NCBI RefSeq assembly: GCF_011516645.4
Contig: NZ_CP088285.1
Coordinates: 6,342,501-6,406,500 of the forward strand
Source of the DNA: Bradyrhizobium septentrionale
Lineage (GTDB): Bacteria > Pseudomonadota > Alphaproteobacteria > Rhizobiales > Xanthobacteraceae
Reading direction: 5' to 3'
DNA length: 64,000 nucleotides
Both the position numbers and the translations under genes were made by a program. Positions within the stretch are counted from its first letter, which is position 1. The number at the start of each line of letters is the position of its first letter. Positions 55,144 through 64,000 of this stretch are shown one piece after another. A model generated the notes under the pieces. It was given only the letters and a program-made list of their open reading frames with translations, was not told the DNA's origin and made no database searches.

Positions 55144-55762
55144 GGTCGTCATCGCAGGTGAGGTGAGCACGCTTCTCAGGCTCCCTCCCCGCGCAACCGG
55201 GGTTTACCCCGGTTGCGCATCGTAAATTTTCGCAAGTCGGGCAAGCCCGACTTGCGTTGGGGGAGGGTTGGGGTGCGGGGTGGCCCCCGGGCGAACTGAT
55301 TGACGGGAGCACGTCCTCACAATCCCGCTCTCTTTTTATTGCGGTGTCGAATACGGAGAGCGCACGTCGTGCGGCACCCCTCTCCCTAACCATCTCCCAG
55401 AAGGGGAGAGGGAACCCTTCCGCCGGTGCTTCCCTTACATGCGCTGCGATCGGCACTCCGGCTTTCTCTGCGCCTTCTGTTCCCGGAGCGACGAAACGAG
55501 ACGCAAATCTCGGGCGCATCGCGCCGCGAGAATGCCGATACATGCTTGCCGGCGGCGCCACATTTCGATGTCGTCTCGGGCAAGCCAACGGGTCGGCGCG
55601 AAGCGCCGCCCGATGACAGGCTCCGCGCGACCCGGGACCCATAACCACCGATGGCGATTGTGGTGCGACGCTGGGGCCTCAGCTCATTCCAACAGCGCGG
55701 TCCTGTGGTTATGGGTCCCTGCTTTCGCAGGGACGACGGCTGTGGGACGGCAGCATCCGCCC
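55144..55762. repeat. Intergenic cluster of palindromic repeats
   Basis: No gene supported; the open frames here are composed of repeats. Structures: GCGCAACCGGGG-TTTA-CCCCGGTTGCGC (55191-55218), CGCAAGTCGGGC-AA-GCCCGACTTGCG (55231-55256), a CTCTCCC...GGGAGAG hairpin near 55380-55410, and a long inverted repeat with 14-base arms GGACCCATAACCAC (55635-55648) and GTGGTTATGGGTCC (55705-55718). The first two may end the transporter transcript. Confidence 0.7.
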
Positions 55763-55792
55763 TTGACAATTATTTTAAGTATAAAATAATAT
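55763..55792 (+). promoter_or_regulatory. Promoter with AT-rich palindromic operator before the aryl-CoA monooxygenase gene
   Basis: TTGACA (55763-55768), 18 bp, TAATAT (55787-55792). The spacer holds the perfect 9-bp inverted repeat ATTATTTTA-AGTA-TAAAATAAT (55769-55790). The start codon is 59 bp downstream. This layout fits repression by a MarR- or TetR-like dimer; the MarR gene at 63755 is the nearest candidate. Confidence 0.7.
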
Positions 55793-55850
55793 CCAGCGTC
55801 GGCTCGCTGGAGAAGTGCCTCCAGCCCGCCGAAGCCAACGGGAGAACGCC

Positions 55851-58166
55851 ATGCGCATCGTTTGCATTGGAGGCGGGCCGGCCGGGCTCTACTTCGGCAT
55901 CCTGATGAAGATGCTTGATCCCGCGCACGTCATTTCCGTGGTCGAGCGCAACCGGCCCTACGACACCTTCGGGTTCGGCGTGGTGTTCTCGGATGCGACC
56001 ATGGACAACATGCGCAAATGGGACCCGGTCACGGCTGACACGATCGAGCAGGCGTTCAACCATTGGGACGATATCGAGGTCCTGATCAAGGGCCGGCGGA
56101 TGCGCACCACCGGCCACGGCTTCGTCGGCATCGGCCGCAAGCGGCTGCTCAACATCCTGCAGGCGCGCGCCGAGGAGCTCGGCGTCGAGCTGATCTTCGA
56201 GCGCGAGGTCAATTCCGATCTTGAGTTTCCCGACGCCGATCTGATTGTGGCGTGCGACGGCGTCAACTCAAAGGTCCGCACCAAATACACGGAGACCTTC
56301 CAGCCCGACATGCTGATGCGGCCGAACCGCTATATCTGGCTCGGCACCGTCAGGCCGTTCGACGCCTTCACCTTCGACTTCCGCAAGACCGAGCACGGCT
56401 GGTTCCAGGCGCACATCTACAAGTTCGAGGAGGGCGCAGCGACCTTCATCGTCGAGACCACGGAGGAGGCATATCTCGCCCACCGCCTCGACAAGATGGA
56501 GCAGGGCGACTCCATCGCGTTCTGCGAAAACGTGTTCGCCGAGATCCTCGAGGGGCACCATCTGGTCTCCAACGCGCGGCATCTGCGCGGCTCGGCCTGG
56601 CTGTCGTTCCCGCGGCTGATCTGCGGCAAATGGACCGCATTCAACGGCAACAGCCATGTCGTGCTGATGGGCGATGCCGCCCACACCGCGCATTTCGCGA
56701 TCGGCTCGGGAACCAAGCTCGCGCTGGAAGACGCGATCGAGCTCACCAACCAGTTCAAGAACCACGGCGCTGCCAGGGAGAGCATTCCGGCGGTGCTGAA
56801 GGCGTACGAGGAGCTGCGCCGGGTCGATGTGGCACGGATCCAGAATGCCGCGCGCAACGCGATGGAATGGTTCGAGGTGGTCGGCTCGCGCTATGCCGAC
56901 ACGCTGGAGCCGGAGCAGTTCATGTATTCGCTGCTGACCCGCTCGCAGCGCATCAGCCACGAGAACTTAAGGCTGCGCGACAAGACATGGCTCGAAGGTT
57001 ATGAGCGCTGGTTCGCGGAGCGGAGCGGCGTGCCCGCCACCAACGACCGCGTCACGCCGCCGATGCTGACGCCGTTCCAGATTCGCGGCCTGTCGCTCAC
57101 CAACCGGATCATCGTCTCGCCGATGGCGATGTATTCGGCCGAGGAGGGCGTGCCAAACGACTTCCATCTGGTGCATTTCGGCTCCCGCGCGCTCGGCGGC
57201 GCGGGCCTGTTGTTCACCGAGATGACCTGCGTCTCGCCGGAGGCGCGGATCACCCCGGGCTGCTGCGGGCTGTGGAACGACGAACAGGCGGCGGCTTACA
57301 AGCGCATCGTCGACTTCGTGCATCGCAATTCGGGGGCCAAGATCGGCATCCAGCTCGGCCATGCCGGCCGCAAGGGCTCGACCCGGGTTGCTTGGGAGGG
57401 CATGGACGAGCCGCTGCCTGACCACAACTGGCCGCTGGTGTCGGCTTCCTCAGTGCCTTATCTGCCCGACGGCCAGGTGCCGGAGCCGATGAGCCGCGCC
57501 GAGATGGACGAGGTCCGCGAGCAGTTCGTCGCGGCGGCGAGGCGCGCCGCCGGCGCCGGCTTCGACATTCTGGAGCTGCACTGCGCCCACGGCTATCTGC
57601 TGTCGAGCTTCCTCTCGCCGCTGACCAACCGCCGCACCGACGGCTACGGCGGATCGATCGAGAACCGCGCGCGTTATCCGCTGGAGCTGTTCCGCGCCAT
57701 CCGCGCGGTGTGGCCGGAGGACAAGCCGATGTCGGTCCGCCTGTCTTGTCACGATTGGGCCGAGGGCGGCAACACGCCCGAGGATGCGCTCGAATTCGCA
57801 AAACTGTTCAAAGCGGCCGGCGCCGATCTGATCGATTGTTCGTCGGGCCAGGTCTGGGCCGACGACCATCCTATCTATGGCCGGCTGTACCAGACGCCGT
57901 TCGCCGACAAGATCCGCAACGAGGTCGGCATCGCCACCATCGCGGTCGGTGCGATCTCGGAAGCGGACCATGCCAATTCGATCATCGCCGCCGGCCGCGC
58001 CGATCTCTGTGCCATTGCGCGGCCGCATCTCGCCGATCCGGCCTGGACGCTGCATGAGGCCGCCAAGATCGGCGTCAAGCAGATCGCGTGGCCGAAGCAG
58101 TACGTGTCGGGCAAGTCGCAATATGAGGCCAATCTCGAGCGCGCATCCGCAGGAGTGAAGCCATGA
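55851..58166 (+). CDS. Bifunctional aryl-CoA monooxygenase/reductase (2-aminobenzoyl-CoA or salicylyl-CoA type)
   Basis: 771 residues in two parts. Residues 1-400 are a group A flavin monooxygenase ([50 protein letters not shown]). Residues 403-771 are an old-yellow-enzyme-type flavin reductase ([64 protein letters not shown]). This architecture is that of 2-aminobenzoyl-CoA monooxygenase/reductase from Azoarcus and of salicylyl-CoA 5-hydroxylase. GGGAG precedes the ATG; the stop overlaps the next start. No aryl-CoA ligase is in the window, so the substrate (anthraniloyl- or salicylyl-CoA) is open. Confidence 0.9.
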   Translation: MRIVCIGGGPAGLYFGILMKMLDPAHVISVVERNRPYDTFGFGVVFSDATMDNMRKWDPVTADTIEQAFNHWDDIEVLIKGRRMRTTGHGFVGIGRKRLLNILQARAEELGVELIFEREVNSDLEFPDADLIVACDGVNSKVRTKYTETFQPDMLMRPNRYIWLGTVRPFDAFTFDFRKTEHGWFQAHIYKFEEGAATFIVETTEEAYLAHRLDKMEQGDSIAFCENVFAEILEGHHLVSNARHLRGSAWLSFPRLICGKWTAFNGNSHVVLMGDAAHTAHFAIGSGTKLALEDAIELTNQFKNHGAARESIPAVLKAYEELRRVDVARIQNAARNAMEWFEVVGSRYADTLEPEQFMYSLLTRSQRISHENLRLRDKTWLEGYERWFAERSGVPATNDRVTPPMLTPFQIRGLSLTNRIIVSPMAMYSAEEGVPNDFHLVHFGSRALGGAGLLFTEMTCVSPEARITPGCCGLWNDEQAAAYKRIVDFVHRNSGAKIGIQLGHAGRKGSTRVAWEGMDEPLPDHNWPLVSASSVPYLPDGQVPEPMSRAEMDEVREQFVAAARRAAGAGFDILELHCAHGYLLSSFLSPLTNRRTDGYGGSIENRARYPLELFRAIRAVWPEDKPMSVRLSCHDWAEGGNTPEDALEFAKLFKAAGADLIDCSSGQVWADDHPIYGRLYQTPFADKIRNEVGIATIAVGAISEADHANSIIAAGRADLCAIARPHLADPAWTLHEAAKIGVKQIAWPKQYVSGKSQYEANLERASAGVKP

Positions 58167-58942
58167 CCCGGTTCTGGCCCAATGCGCATGCGCTGGTCAC
58201 CGGTGCCGGTTCCGGCATCGGCGCCGCAACAGCGGTCGCGCTCGCAACAGCCGGCGTGCGCGTCAGCATCGCCGGGCGCCGCATCGACGCGCTGAAGGCG
58301 ACGGCGGCGTTGCTCGGCAAGAACACCGGCGCTGTTGTTGCGATCGACGTGACCGATGAAGCGGCGGTCACCAAGGGGGTCGCGCAGATCGAGACCGAGG
58401 CTGATACGATCGATATTCTCGTCAACAATGCCGGCAAGGCCTCCAGCGCTCCGTTCGACAAGACGAGCGCGACGCTGTGGGCCGACATGCTGGCGAGCAA
58501 TCTCTCCAGCGTGTTCCTGGTGACGCATGCAGTGCTGCCCGCCATGGCGCAGCGCGGCCGCGGCCGCGTGATCAACGTGGCCTCGACTGCCGGGCTGACC
58601 GGCTATGCCTATGTCTCCGCCTATGTCGCGGCCAAGCACGGCGTCGTCGGCCTCACGCGCTCGCTGGCGCTGGAATATGCCCGGCGCGGCGTCACCGTGA
58701 ATGCGGTCTGCCCTGGCTACACCGATACGCCGCTGGTGGCGGATGCCGCCGCGAATATCGTCGCCAAGACCGGCCGCAGCGAGCAGGAGGCGCGCGCTGC
58801 GCTGGCCAAAGTCAATCCGATGCAGCGGCTGGTCACGCCGGAGGAGGTCGCCGATACCATCCTCTGGCTGGCGTCCGAGGCTGCATCGTCAATCAACGGA
58901 CAAGCCGTGGCGGTCGCCGGCGGCGAAGTCCTTACCGGGTGA
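58163..58942 (+). CDS. SDR family oxidoreductase (3-hydroxyacyl-CoA dehydrogenase-like)
   Basis: 259 residues. The cofactor motif is [18 protein letters not shown] at the N-terminus, NNAGKASS follows, and catalytic Ser/Tyr/Lys are in [20 protein letters not shown] then K. The ATG overlaps the stop of the monooxygenase gene (ATGA). In this operon it likely oxidises or reduces an alicyclic hydroxyacyl-CoA produced from the ring. Confidence 0.88.
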   Translation: MTRFWPNAHALVTGAGSGIGAATAVALATAGVRVSIAGRRIDALKATAALLGKNTGAVVAIDVTDEAAVTKGVAQIETEADTIDILVNNAGKASSAPFDKTSATLWADMLASNLSSVFLVTHAVLPAMAQRGRGRVINVASTAGLTGYAYVSAYVAAKHGVVGLTRSLALEYARRGVTVNAVCPGYTDTPLVADAAANIVAKTGRSEQEARAALAKVNPMQRLVTPEEVADTILWLASEAASSINGQAVAVAGGEVLTG

Positions 58943-58953
58943 AGGAACACATC

Positions 58954-59793
58954 ATGTCCGAGATGAAAGCAAAGCTCCGTCCGTTCAAGGATTATCCCGC
59001 CAAGCATTTCCGCTGGTCGACCGATGCGAGCGGTCGTGTCGCCACCATCACGCTGAACCGGCCGGACAAGAAGAACCCGCTGACCTTCGAGTCCTACGAG
59101 GAGCTGCGCGACCTCTTCACCAATCTCAAATATGCCTCCGATGTCCGCGCCATCGTGCTGACAGGCGCCGAGGGCAATTTCTGCTCCGGCGGCGACGTGT
59201 TCGAGATCATCGAGCCGTTGACGCGGATGACGATGCCGGACCTGCTCGCCTTCACCCGGATGACCGGCGAGGTGGTGCGGGCGATGCGCAAATGCCCCCA
59301 GATCATCGTTGCCGCGATCGACGGCATCTGCGCCGGCGCCGGCGCCATGCTGGCGCTGGCGTCCGACCTGCGGCTGGCGACGCCGCAGGCCAAGACCGCA
59401 TTCCTGTTCACCCGGGTCGGCCTGGCCGGCGCCGACATGGGCGCGTGCGGATTGCTTCCGCGTGTGATCGGGCAGGGCCATGCTGCCGATCTGCTCTACA
59501 CCGGCCGGGCGATGAGCGCCGAGGAAGGTTTCACGTGGGGCTTTCACAATCGCCTGGTGCCGCCGGCGGAGCTTGCCGGCGCCGCGCACGAACTGGCGCG
59601 CTCGCTCGCCGATGGACCGTGGTTCGCGCATGGCGTGACGAAGACGATGTTCAACCAGGAATGGGCGATGGGCGTCGACGAGATGATCGAGTCGGAAGCG
59701 CAGGCGCAGGCGATCTGCATGGTGACCGGTGATTTCCGCCGCGCCTTCGAGGCCTTCGCCGCCAAGCAGAAACCCGCCTTCGAGGGCAATTGA
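58954..59793 (+). CDS. Enoyl-CoA hydratase/isomerase family protein
   Basis: 279 residues, crotonase fold. The oxyanion-hole segments are [17 protein letters not shown] and [40 protein letters not shown] follows. The acidic residues at the active site are not both where a classical hydratase has them, so hydrolase or ring-opening activity is also possible. GAAGGAA lies before the ATG, 11 bp after the SDR gene. Confidence 0.88.
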   Translation: MSEMKAKLRPFKDYPAKHFRWSTDASGRVATITLNRPDKKNPLTFESYEELRDLFTNLKYASDVRAIVLTGAEGNFCSGGDVFEIIEPLTRMTMPDLLAFTRMTGEVVRAMRKCPQIIVAAIDGICAGAGAMLALASDLRLATPQAKTAFLFTRVGLAGADMGACGLLPRVIGQGHAADLLYTGRAMSAEEGFTWGFHNRLVPPAELAGAAHELARSLADGPWFAHGVTKTMFNQEWAMGVDEMIESEAQAQAICMVTGDFRRAFEAFAAKQKPAFEGN

Positions 59794-59794
59794 G

Positions 59795-60190
59795 ATGATC
59801 GAGATCCTGCAACCGGACGGATGGGCGAAGCCGATCGGCTACGCCAACGGCATGGCCGCGCACGGCAAGCAGATATTCATCGCCGGCCAGATCGGCTGGA
59901 ACGGGCAATGCGTGTTCGAGACCGACGATCTGGTGGCGCAGATCGCCCAGACCCTGCGCAACATCGTTGCGGTCGCCGCCGCCGGCGGGGCCGGGCCCGA
60001 GCACATTGTGTCGATGACCTGGTACCTCGTCGACCGCAAGGAATATTCGGCGCGGCTGAAGGAGATCGGCGTGGTCTATCGCGACGTCATCGGCCGGTAT
60101 TTTCCGGCGATGACCGCGATCCAGGTCGCCGGCCTGATCGAGGACCGCGCCAAGGTGGAGATCCAGGCGATCGCGGTGGTGCCGGATTGA
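59795..60190 (+). CDS. Rid-family (YjgF/UK114) protein lacking the RidA arginine
   Basis: 131 residues, with the family features ANGMAAHGKQIFIAGQIGWN, VAAAGGAGPEHIVSMTWYLV and KVEIQAIAVV. RidA enamine/imine deaminases need an arginine at the position of E. coli R105 (FPARS); here the segment reads YFPAMTAIQVAGL, with Met instead. It therefore belongs with the non-archetypal Rid groups, often found in catabolic operons. It begins 1 bp after the hydratase stop. Confidence 0.85.
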   Translation: MIEILQPDGWAKPIGYANGMAAHGKQIFIAGQIGWNGQCVFETDDLVAQIAQTLRNIVAVAAAGGAGPEHIVSMTWYLVDRKEYSARLKEIGVVYRDVIGRYFPAMTAIQVAGLIEDRAKVEIQAIAVVPD

Positions 60191-60212
60191 TGGATGAGGG
60201 CCCTTGCTTAAC

Positions 60213-60344
60213 CCGTCATCCTGAGGAGCGCGGAACGCGCGTCTCGAAGGATGCACGGCCCGGCCGGTGGCCGTCGACCCTTCGAGACGCCGCTTCGCGG
60301 CTCCTCCAGCGACAACGGCGAAGCCGTTGCGCGGGGGGTGACGG
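60213..60344. repeat. Dispersed intergenic repeat, family R3 (copy 2)
   Basis: GTCATCCTGAGGAGCGCGGA ... TCTCGAAGGATGCACGGCCC ... CCCTTCGAGACGCCGC ... GGGGTGACGG. Matches 589-692. Downstream, 60345-60502 has a palindrome GGCCGCAA/TTGCGGCC (60414-60435) and the leader of the next gene. Confidence 0.75.
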
Positions 60345-60502
60345 GAATGGATGGGAGCGCGCTGAGCCAATGTTAATCCTAAGGCGAAACAGCGCGGATT
60401 GGCGAAGACTGGCGGCCGCAAACCCGCTTGCGGCCAGACAAGCGGGCGTGCGACCTTAGGCGCAAGGGTAAAAACGTCCTGTTGTGAGTGGAGTAAAGGA
60501 CG

Positions 60503-61744
60503 ATGAAGGCGATTATCGTCGGAGGCGGAATCGGAGGCCTCACCACTGCGCTGATGCTTCGCTCGCGCGGCATCGCTTGCGAGCTGTATGAGCAGTCGGA
60601 GACGATCCGCGAGCTCGGCGTCGGCATCAACACGCTGCCGCATGCGATCCGCGAGCTGGCGGGGCTGGGCCTGCTCGACAAGCTCGACGACGTCGCGATC
60701 CGCACCTTTGAGCTGTTCTATCTGACGCGGCACGGCCAGCAGGTCTGGCACGAGAAACGCGGGCTCGACGCCGGGCACGACGTGCCGCAATTCTCTGTTC
60801 ATCGCGGCCGCCTGCAGGGCGTAATCCATCAGGCCGTGATCGACCGTCTTGGCGCGGATGCGATCCGCACCGGCTGCCGGCTCGGCTCGTTCACGCAGGA
60901 CGAGGGCGGCGTCTCGGCCTATTTCTTCGACCGCGCTGGCAGCCACGTGCACACCGCGCGCGGCGACATTCTGATCGGCGCCGACGGTATCCACTCCAAG
61001 GTGCGCGAGATGCTGTTTCCGGATGAAGGCGGGCCGTGCTGGAACGGGCTGATGCTGTGGCGCGGCGCCACCGATTGGCCGGCCTTCCTGACCGGACGCT
61101 CGATGATCATCGCCGGCGGACTGAACGCCAAGGCCGTGATCTATCCGATCGCGCCGGGCTCGAGCCCGGCGAGCCGGCTCACCAACTGGGCGGTGCTGGT
61201 GCGGATCGGCGACGGCTCTTCGCCGCCGCCGCGCCGCGAGGGCTGGTCCAATCTCGGCCGGCGCGACGAGATGATGCCTTACGTCACTGGTTTCACGATC
61301 CCGCAGGTCGACTTCACCGGCCTGATCAACGCGACGTCGGAGTTCTGGGAGTACCCGTGCTGCGACCGCGATCCGCTGCCGTGCTGGTCGAGCGGACGCG
61401 TCACGCTGCTCGGCGACGCCGCGCATCCGATGTATCCGGTCGGATCTAACGGCGCGTCGCAAGCCATCCTCGATGCGCGCTGTCTTGCCGATATGCTGGC
61501 GCGAGCGGAGCATCCGCGCCAGGCGCTGGCGGCCTATGAGCGGCAGCGGCTGCCGATGACCGCCGATATCGTCGCCTCCAACCGCCGCGGCGGGCCGGAA
61601 GGCGTGATCGACGCCGTCGAGCAGCTCGCGCCGCAGGGCTTCACCGACGTCGACACCATCCTCAATTATGAGGCCCGCGAGGCGATCGTGCGCGGCTATG
61701 CCGCGAAGGCCGGCTTCGCCGCGCGCGTGGTGGCGCGGCAGTAG
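60503..61744 (+). CDS. FAD-dependent monooxygenase (PhzS/3-hydroxybenzoate-hydroxylase-like)
   Basis: 413 residues, group A flavoprotein. Motifs are AIIVGGGIGGLTTALMLRSR (FAD), DILIGADGIHSKVREML (the DG motif) and GRVTLLGDAAHPMYPVGSNG (the GD motif). It hydroxylates an aromatic or heteroaromatic compound using NAD(P)H and O2; the substrate is unknown. A repeat element and about 150 bp separate it from the Rid gene, so it probably has its own promoter. It converges on the cupin gene with a 15-bp gap. Confidence 0.85.
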   Translation: MKAIIVGGGIGGLTTALMLRSRGIACELYEQSETIRELGVGINTLPHAIRELAGLGLLDKLDDVAIRTFELFYLTRHGQQVWHEKRGLDAGHDVPQFSVHRGRLQGVIHQAVIDRLGADAIRTGCRLGSFTQDEGGVSAYFFDRAGSHVHTARGDILIGADGIHSKVREMLFPDEGGPCWNGLMLWRGATDWPAFLTGRSMIIAGGLNAKAVIYPIAPGSSPASRLTNWAVLVRIGDGSSPPPRREGWSNLGRRDEMMPYVTGFTIPQVDFTGLINATSEFWEYPCCDRDPLPCWSSGRVTLLGDAAHPMYPVGSNGASQAILDARCLADMLARAEHPRQALAAYERQRLPMTADIVASNRRGGPEGVIDAVEQLAPQGFTDVDTILNYEAREAIVRGYAAKAGFAARVVARQ

Positions 61745-61759
61745 CGCCTGAGGAGAGAG

Positions 61760-62218
61760 TTACGCCGGAGGCGGCGGCAGGAAGTGGATGTTGTGTTCGG
61801 CGGCGAGCCGCACCACGTCATCCGGGTTCTGTTCCTTCATGTTGTGGATCGCCCAGAACAGGTCGTAGAGCCTTCGCGTCGGCGACACCCAGAACAGCGT
61901 CTTGGCCGGCTGCTGCGACTTGTTGAAGATGCCGTGCGGCTTGCCCATCGGCAGGCGCACCAGATCACCAGGGGTGGCTGACTCGTCGGCGCCGTCGAGC
62001 ATGAAGTCGAGCTTGCCCTCGAGGATATAGAGGTACTCGTCCTGGTCGGGATGGATATGCGGAGGCACGAAGGTGCCCGGCGGGAAGGTGGCGTGCCAGG
62101 AGAACGAATGCTCGGTGCGGCTCTTCGGCACGTAGGTCTGGCCAAGGATGCTCCAGGAAATGCCCTGGATGCCTTCATTGGCGCGGGTGATGCCGGCGAT
62201 CTCGTCTTTCATCGTCAT
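61760..62218 (-). CDS. Cupin-domain protein
   Basis: 152 residues, one cupin barrel. The metal site is seen in PPHIHPDQDEYLYILEGKLD (two His, Glu), with the later His in MGKPHGIFNKS. Related proteins act as dioxygenases or as small-molecule binding proteins in aromatic degradation. GAGGGAAAC precedes the ATG at 62218. It lies downstream of the branched-chain-type binding-protein gene, separated by an R1 fragment. Confidence 0.82.
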   Translation of the reverse strand: MTMKDEIAGITRANEGIQGISWSILGQTYVPKSRTEHSFSWHATFPPGTFVPPHIHPDQDEYLYILEGKLDFMLDGADESATPGDLVRLPMGKPHGIFNKSQQPAKTLFWVSPTRRLYDLFWAIHNMKEQNPDDVVRLAAEHNIHFLPPPPA

Positions 62219-62234
62219 GTTTCCCTCGCTTTGT

Positions 62235-62290
62235 TTGGCGCGTTTTCTTCACGCGAACCGGTGTCCACTTCGCTTGAAAACGCTTTGAGT
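62235..62290. repeat. R1 repeat, right half only (copy 4)
   Basis: GCGTTTTCTTCACGCGAACC ... GTCCACTTCGCTTGAAAACGC; the left inverted repeat of full R1 copies is missing. Confidence 0.75.
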
Positions 62291-62293
62291 GAT

Positions 62294-63460
62294 TCACTTG
62301 GCGGCGCAGTCCTTGGCGTAGCGGTCGCCATAGTTCGAGAACACTTTTTCGACGATCTCGGTCTGGAATTTGCCGTCGGGCCGCTTCGCGACCTTGGTGA
62401 GGTAGAAATCCTGGATCGGATAGCCGTTGGTGTTGAACTTGAAGTTACCGCGCAGCGAGGTGAAGTCGGCCTTCTTCAGCGCCGCCGCGACGGCGTCCTT
62501 GTTGGAGAGGTCGCCCTTCACCGCCTTGACCGCGCTGTCGATCAACAGCGCCGCGTCATAGGCCTGCATGGCGTAGGTGCCGGGCACGCCATTGTAGGCG
62601 GCCTCATAGGCCGTGACGAACTTCTTGCTCCTGACATTGTCGAGGTTGGGCGCCCAGTTCGCGCCGCCGAACATGCCGACGGCGGCGTCCTGCTGCGCGG
62701 GGAGAGTGGATTCGTCGACGGTGAAGGCGGAGAGCACCGGCACGGTGGCGCCGGCCTGCTTGTACTGCTTCACGAGGTTCACGCCCATGCCGCCCGGCAT
62801 GAAGGTGAACAGCGCGTCCGGCTTCAGCGAGGCGATCTTGGAGAGCTCGGGCTGGAAATCCAGCGTGTTCAACGGCGTGTAGGATTCCTCGACGATCTCG
62901 CCCTTGTAATCGAGCTTGAAGCCGGCGACGGAGTCGCGGCCGGCCTGATAGTTCGGCACCAGCAAATAGACCCGCTTGTAGCCGCGGTCCTGCGCCACCT
63001 TGCCGAGGATCTCGTGCACCTGATCGTTCTGGTACGACGTCACATAGAAGAACGGATTGCACTCCTTGCCGGCGTAGCTCGAAGGGCCCGCATTCGGGCT
63101 GATCAGGAAGGTCTTGCTATCGGTGACCGGACGGTGGATCGCCTGCAGGATGTTGGAGAAGATCGGGCCGACCACGAAATCGACCTTGTCGCGCTCGAGC
63201 AGGCCGCGCACCTTGACCACTGCGCCGTCGGGCTTGAGCTCATCATCGGCGTTGACGATCTCGACATCGCGGCCGGCCATCTTGCCGCCGAGGTCCTTGA
63301 TCGCGAGCGCAAAGCCGTCGCGGACCTGCTGGCCGAGCGCTGCGGCCGGTCCCGAGGTCGTCACCAGCACGCCGATCTTGATCTTCTCCTGGGCGGCCGC
63401 CGGGCTGACCGCGATACCCAGCAGCGCCGCCAATCCCGCGAGCTTCGTCAATTGCTTCAT
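62294..63460 (-). CDS. Branched-chain-amino-acid-type ABC transporter substrate-binding protein
   Basis: 388 residues (LivK/Peripla_BP_6 type) with a signal peptide (MKQLTKLAGLAALLGIAVSP AAA). Fold motifs are IKIGVLVTTSGPAAALGQQV, VDFVVGPIFSNILQAI and PDALFTFMPGGMGVNLVKQY. Homologues near aromatic-degradation genes often bind aromatic acids. GGGGGAG lies 5 bases before the ATG at 63460. It is divergent from the MarR gene, with two operator-like repeats between. Confidence 0.9.
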   Translation of the reverse strand: MKQLTKLAGLAALLGIAVSPAAAQEKIKIGVLVTTSGPAAALGQQVRDGFALAIKDLGGKMAGRDVEIVNADDELKPDGAVVKVRGLLERDKVDFVVGPIFSNILQAIHRPVTDSKTFLISPNAGPSSYAGKECNPFFYVTSYQNDQVHEILGKVAQDRGYKRVYLLVPNYQAGRDSVAGFKLDYKGEIVEESYTPLNTLDFQPELSKIASLKPDALFTFMPGGMGVNLVKQYKQAGATVPVLSAFTVDESTLPAQQDAAVGMFGGANWAPNLDNVRSKKFVTAYEAAYNGVPGTYAMQAYDAALLIDSAVKAVKGDLSNKDAVAAALKKADFTSLRGNFKFNTNGYPIQDFYLTKVAKRPDGKFQTEIVEKVFSNYGDRYAKDCAAK

Positions 63461-63610
63461 CTCACTCCCCCAGCCACTGGCTCGATGCCTCGGCTTCAAC
63501 TTGTTTGGCCTCAGCTTAGTCTGACGCGCGCGACCGCTGCAAGCGATGTGGCATCGCGTCAGGGCGATCGTCGCGCACCATGCACGCACCGCACATGCAA
63601 GCGTCGCGCC

Positions 63611-63715
63611 AATTGCTTGAAGTTTAAAGAAATTGCAGGATCGGCACTGATGTAGCACACAAGATTCGCAATTGTCCTTGCGGGACGCCGCGAATTGCTT
63701 GAAGCTCAAAGTAAT
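63611..63715. promoter_or_regulatory. Two MarR-operator-like direct repeats
   Basis: The block AATTGC-CTTGAAG-type sequence occurs twice: AATTGCTTGAAGTTTAAAG at 63611-63629 and AATTGCTTGAAGCTCAAAG at 63693-63711, 82 bp apart. Each contains a pseudo-palindrome of the form CTTnAAnnTTnAAG with 10 of 14 positions symmetric, a common MarR-site shape. They lie between the divergent binding-protein and MarR genes. Confidence 0.55.
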
Positions 63716-63754
63716 CGGTCCGACCGGAACCCGCTGTGGAGGCGCGATCGCCGC

Positions 63755-64000
63755 ATGATCCTCGATTCCGAAACCAAAGCCGTCGAACTGCCCGACGATC
63801 ACGGCACCGAGCTGCGGCTGTGGCTGCGGCTATTGACCTGCACCACGCTGATCGAAGGCGAGGTGCGCAGCCAGCTGCGCGAGAAGTTCGACGTCACGCT
63901 GCCGCGCTTCGATCTGATGGCCCAGCTCGACAAGGTATCCGACGGCATGACGCTGTCGGACCTGTCGAAGCGGATGATGGTGTCCAACGGCAACGTCACC
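63755..64000 (+). CDS. MarR-family transcriptional regulator (partial)
   Basis: The first 82 residues, cut by the right edge. ELRLWLRLLTCTTLIEGEVR then LPRFDLMAQLDKVSDGMTLS and DLSKRMMVSNGNVT is the first part of the MarR winged helix. GGAGG lies 13 bases before the ATG at 63755, rather far. It is divergent from the binding-protein gene and probably represses the aromatic-CoA locus; this is inferred from position and operator-like repeats. Confidence 0.8.
   Translation, partial: MILDSETKAVELPDDHGTELRLWLRLLTCTTLIEGEVRSQLREKFDVTLPRFDLMAQLDKVSDGMTLSDLSKRMMVSNGNVT

Noticed and set aside
55257..55616. 119-codon frame in the intergenic region after the transporter operon
   Set aside because: It consists of dispersed palindromic repeats, has no convincing ribosome site and no family resemblance.
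59651..61513. 620-codon minus-strand frame over hydratase, Rid and monooxygenase genes
   Set aside because: It spans three real plus-strand genes and a repeat; composition is that of a shadow frame.

Overview
The window is high-GC alphaproteobacterial chromosome. The most likely source is Bradyrhizobium or a close relative such as Rhodopseudomonas or Afipia. This rests on strong purine-GGAGG ribosome sites with some GTG/TTG starts, a napEDABC operon behind a FixK/FNR box, oxalate genes of the oxc/frc type, an aminobenzoyl-CoA monooxygenase/reductase-type cluster and several families of dispersed palindromic intergenic repeats. I saw no rRNA, tRNA, CRISPR array, intact insertion sequence or replication origin.

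Layout. 1-2509: a truncated quinone-oxidoreductase-like gene, a nitronate monooxygenase and a CBS-domain protein. 2805-6158: two OxlT-like transporters and a 45-residue protein. 6347-7195: remains of three truncated genes. 7361-11653: a membrane protein of unknown function and a MASE1-PAS hybrid histidine kinase. 11984-16144: napEDABC. 16262-22467: frc, oxc and a GntR repressor on the minus strand, divergent from an NDP-forming acyl-CoA synthetase. These join the two transporters in one oxalate system. Seven copies of a 17-bp palindrome, TGGYAT-N5-ATRCCA, sit in the promoters of the transporters, the CBS gene, the small protein, gntR and the CoA ligase. They look like one regulon scattered over 18 kb. 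22919-31779: miscellaneous genes, including a fatty-acid-hydroxylase family protein, a DUF6166/alcohol-dehydrogenase chimera, an MFS/GntR pair, a NYN-LOTUS protein and a ketopantoate-reductase homologue.

32021-34183 is a small block with a visibly lower GC content. It has a DUF5131 protein with three cysteines, a TcmP partner overlapping it tail to tail, and a membrane protein six bases upstream of tcmP. 34381-38760 holds a two-subunit thiamine-diphosphate decarboxylase, a TctC-type binding protein, an amidohydrolase and a D-2-hydroxyacid dehydrogenase, perhaps one catabolic pathway. 39028-42462 is a large autotransporter with a 19-residue repeat. ilvD, a CMD-family protein and an SDR follow.

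46948-60190 is a catabolic locus. A frameshifted LysR gene is divergent from a ribose-type ABC transporter, one of whose permeases is fused to a beta-propeller hydrolase, with a second propeller gene next to it. Downstream lie an aminobenzoyl-CoA/salicylyl-CoA type monooxygenase-reductase, an SDR, an enoyl-CoA hydratase and a Rid-family protein. The reading is uptake of an unknown ligand, ring epoxidation/reduction of an aryl-CoA, then beta-oxidation-like steps. 60503-64000 adds a second flavin monooxygenase, a cupin, a branched-chain-type binding protein and the start of a MarR regulator that is probably local to this locus.
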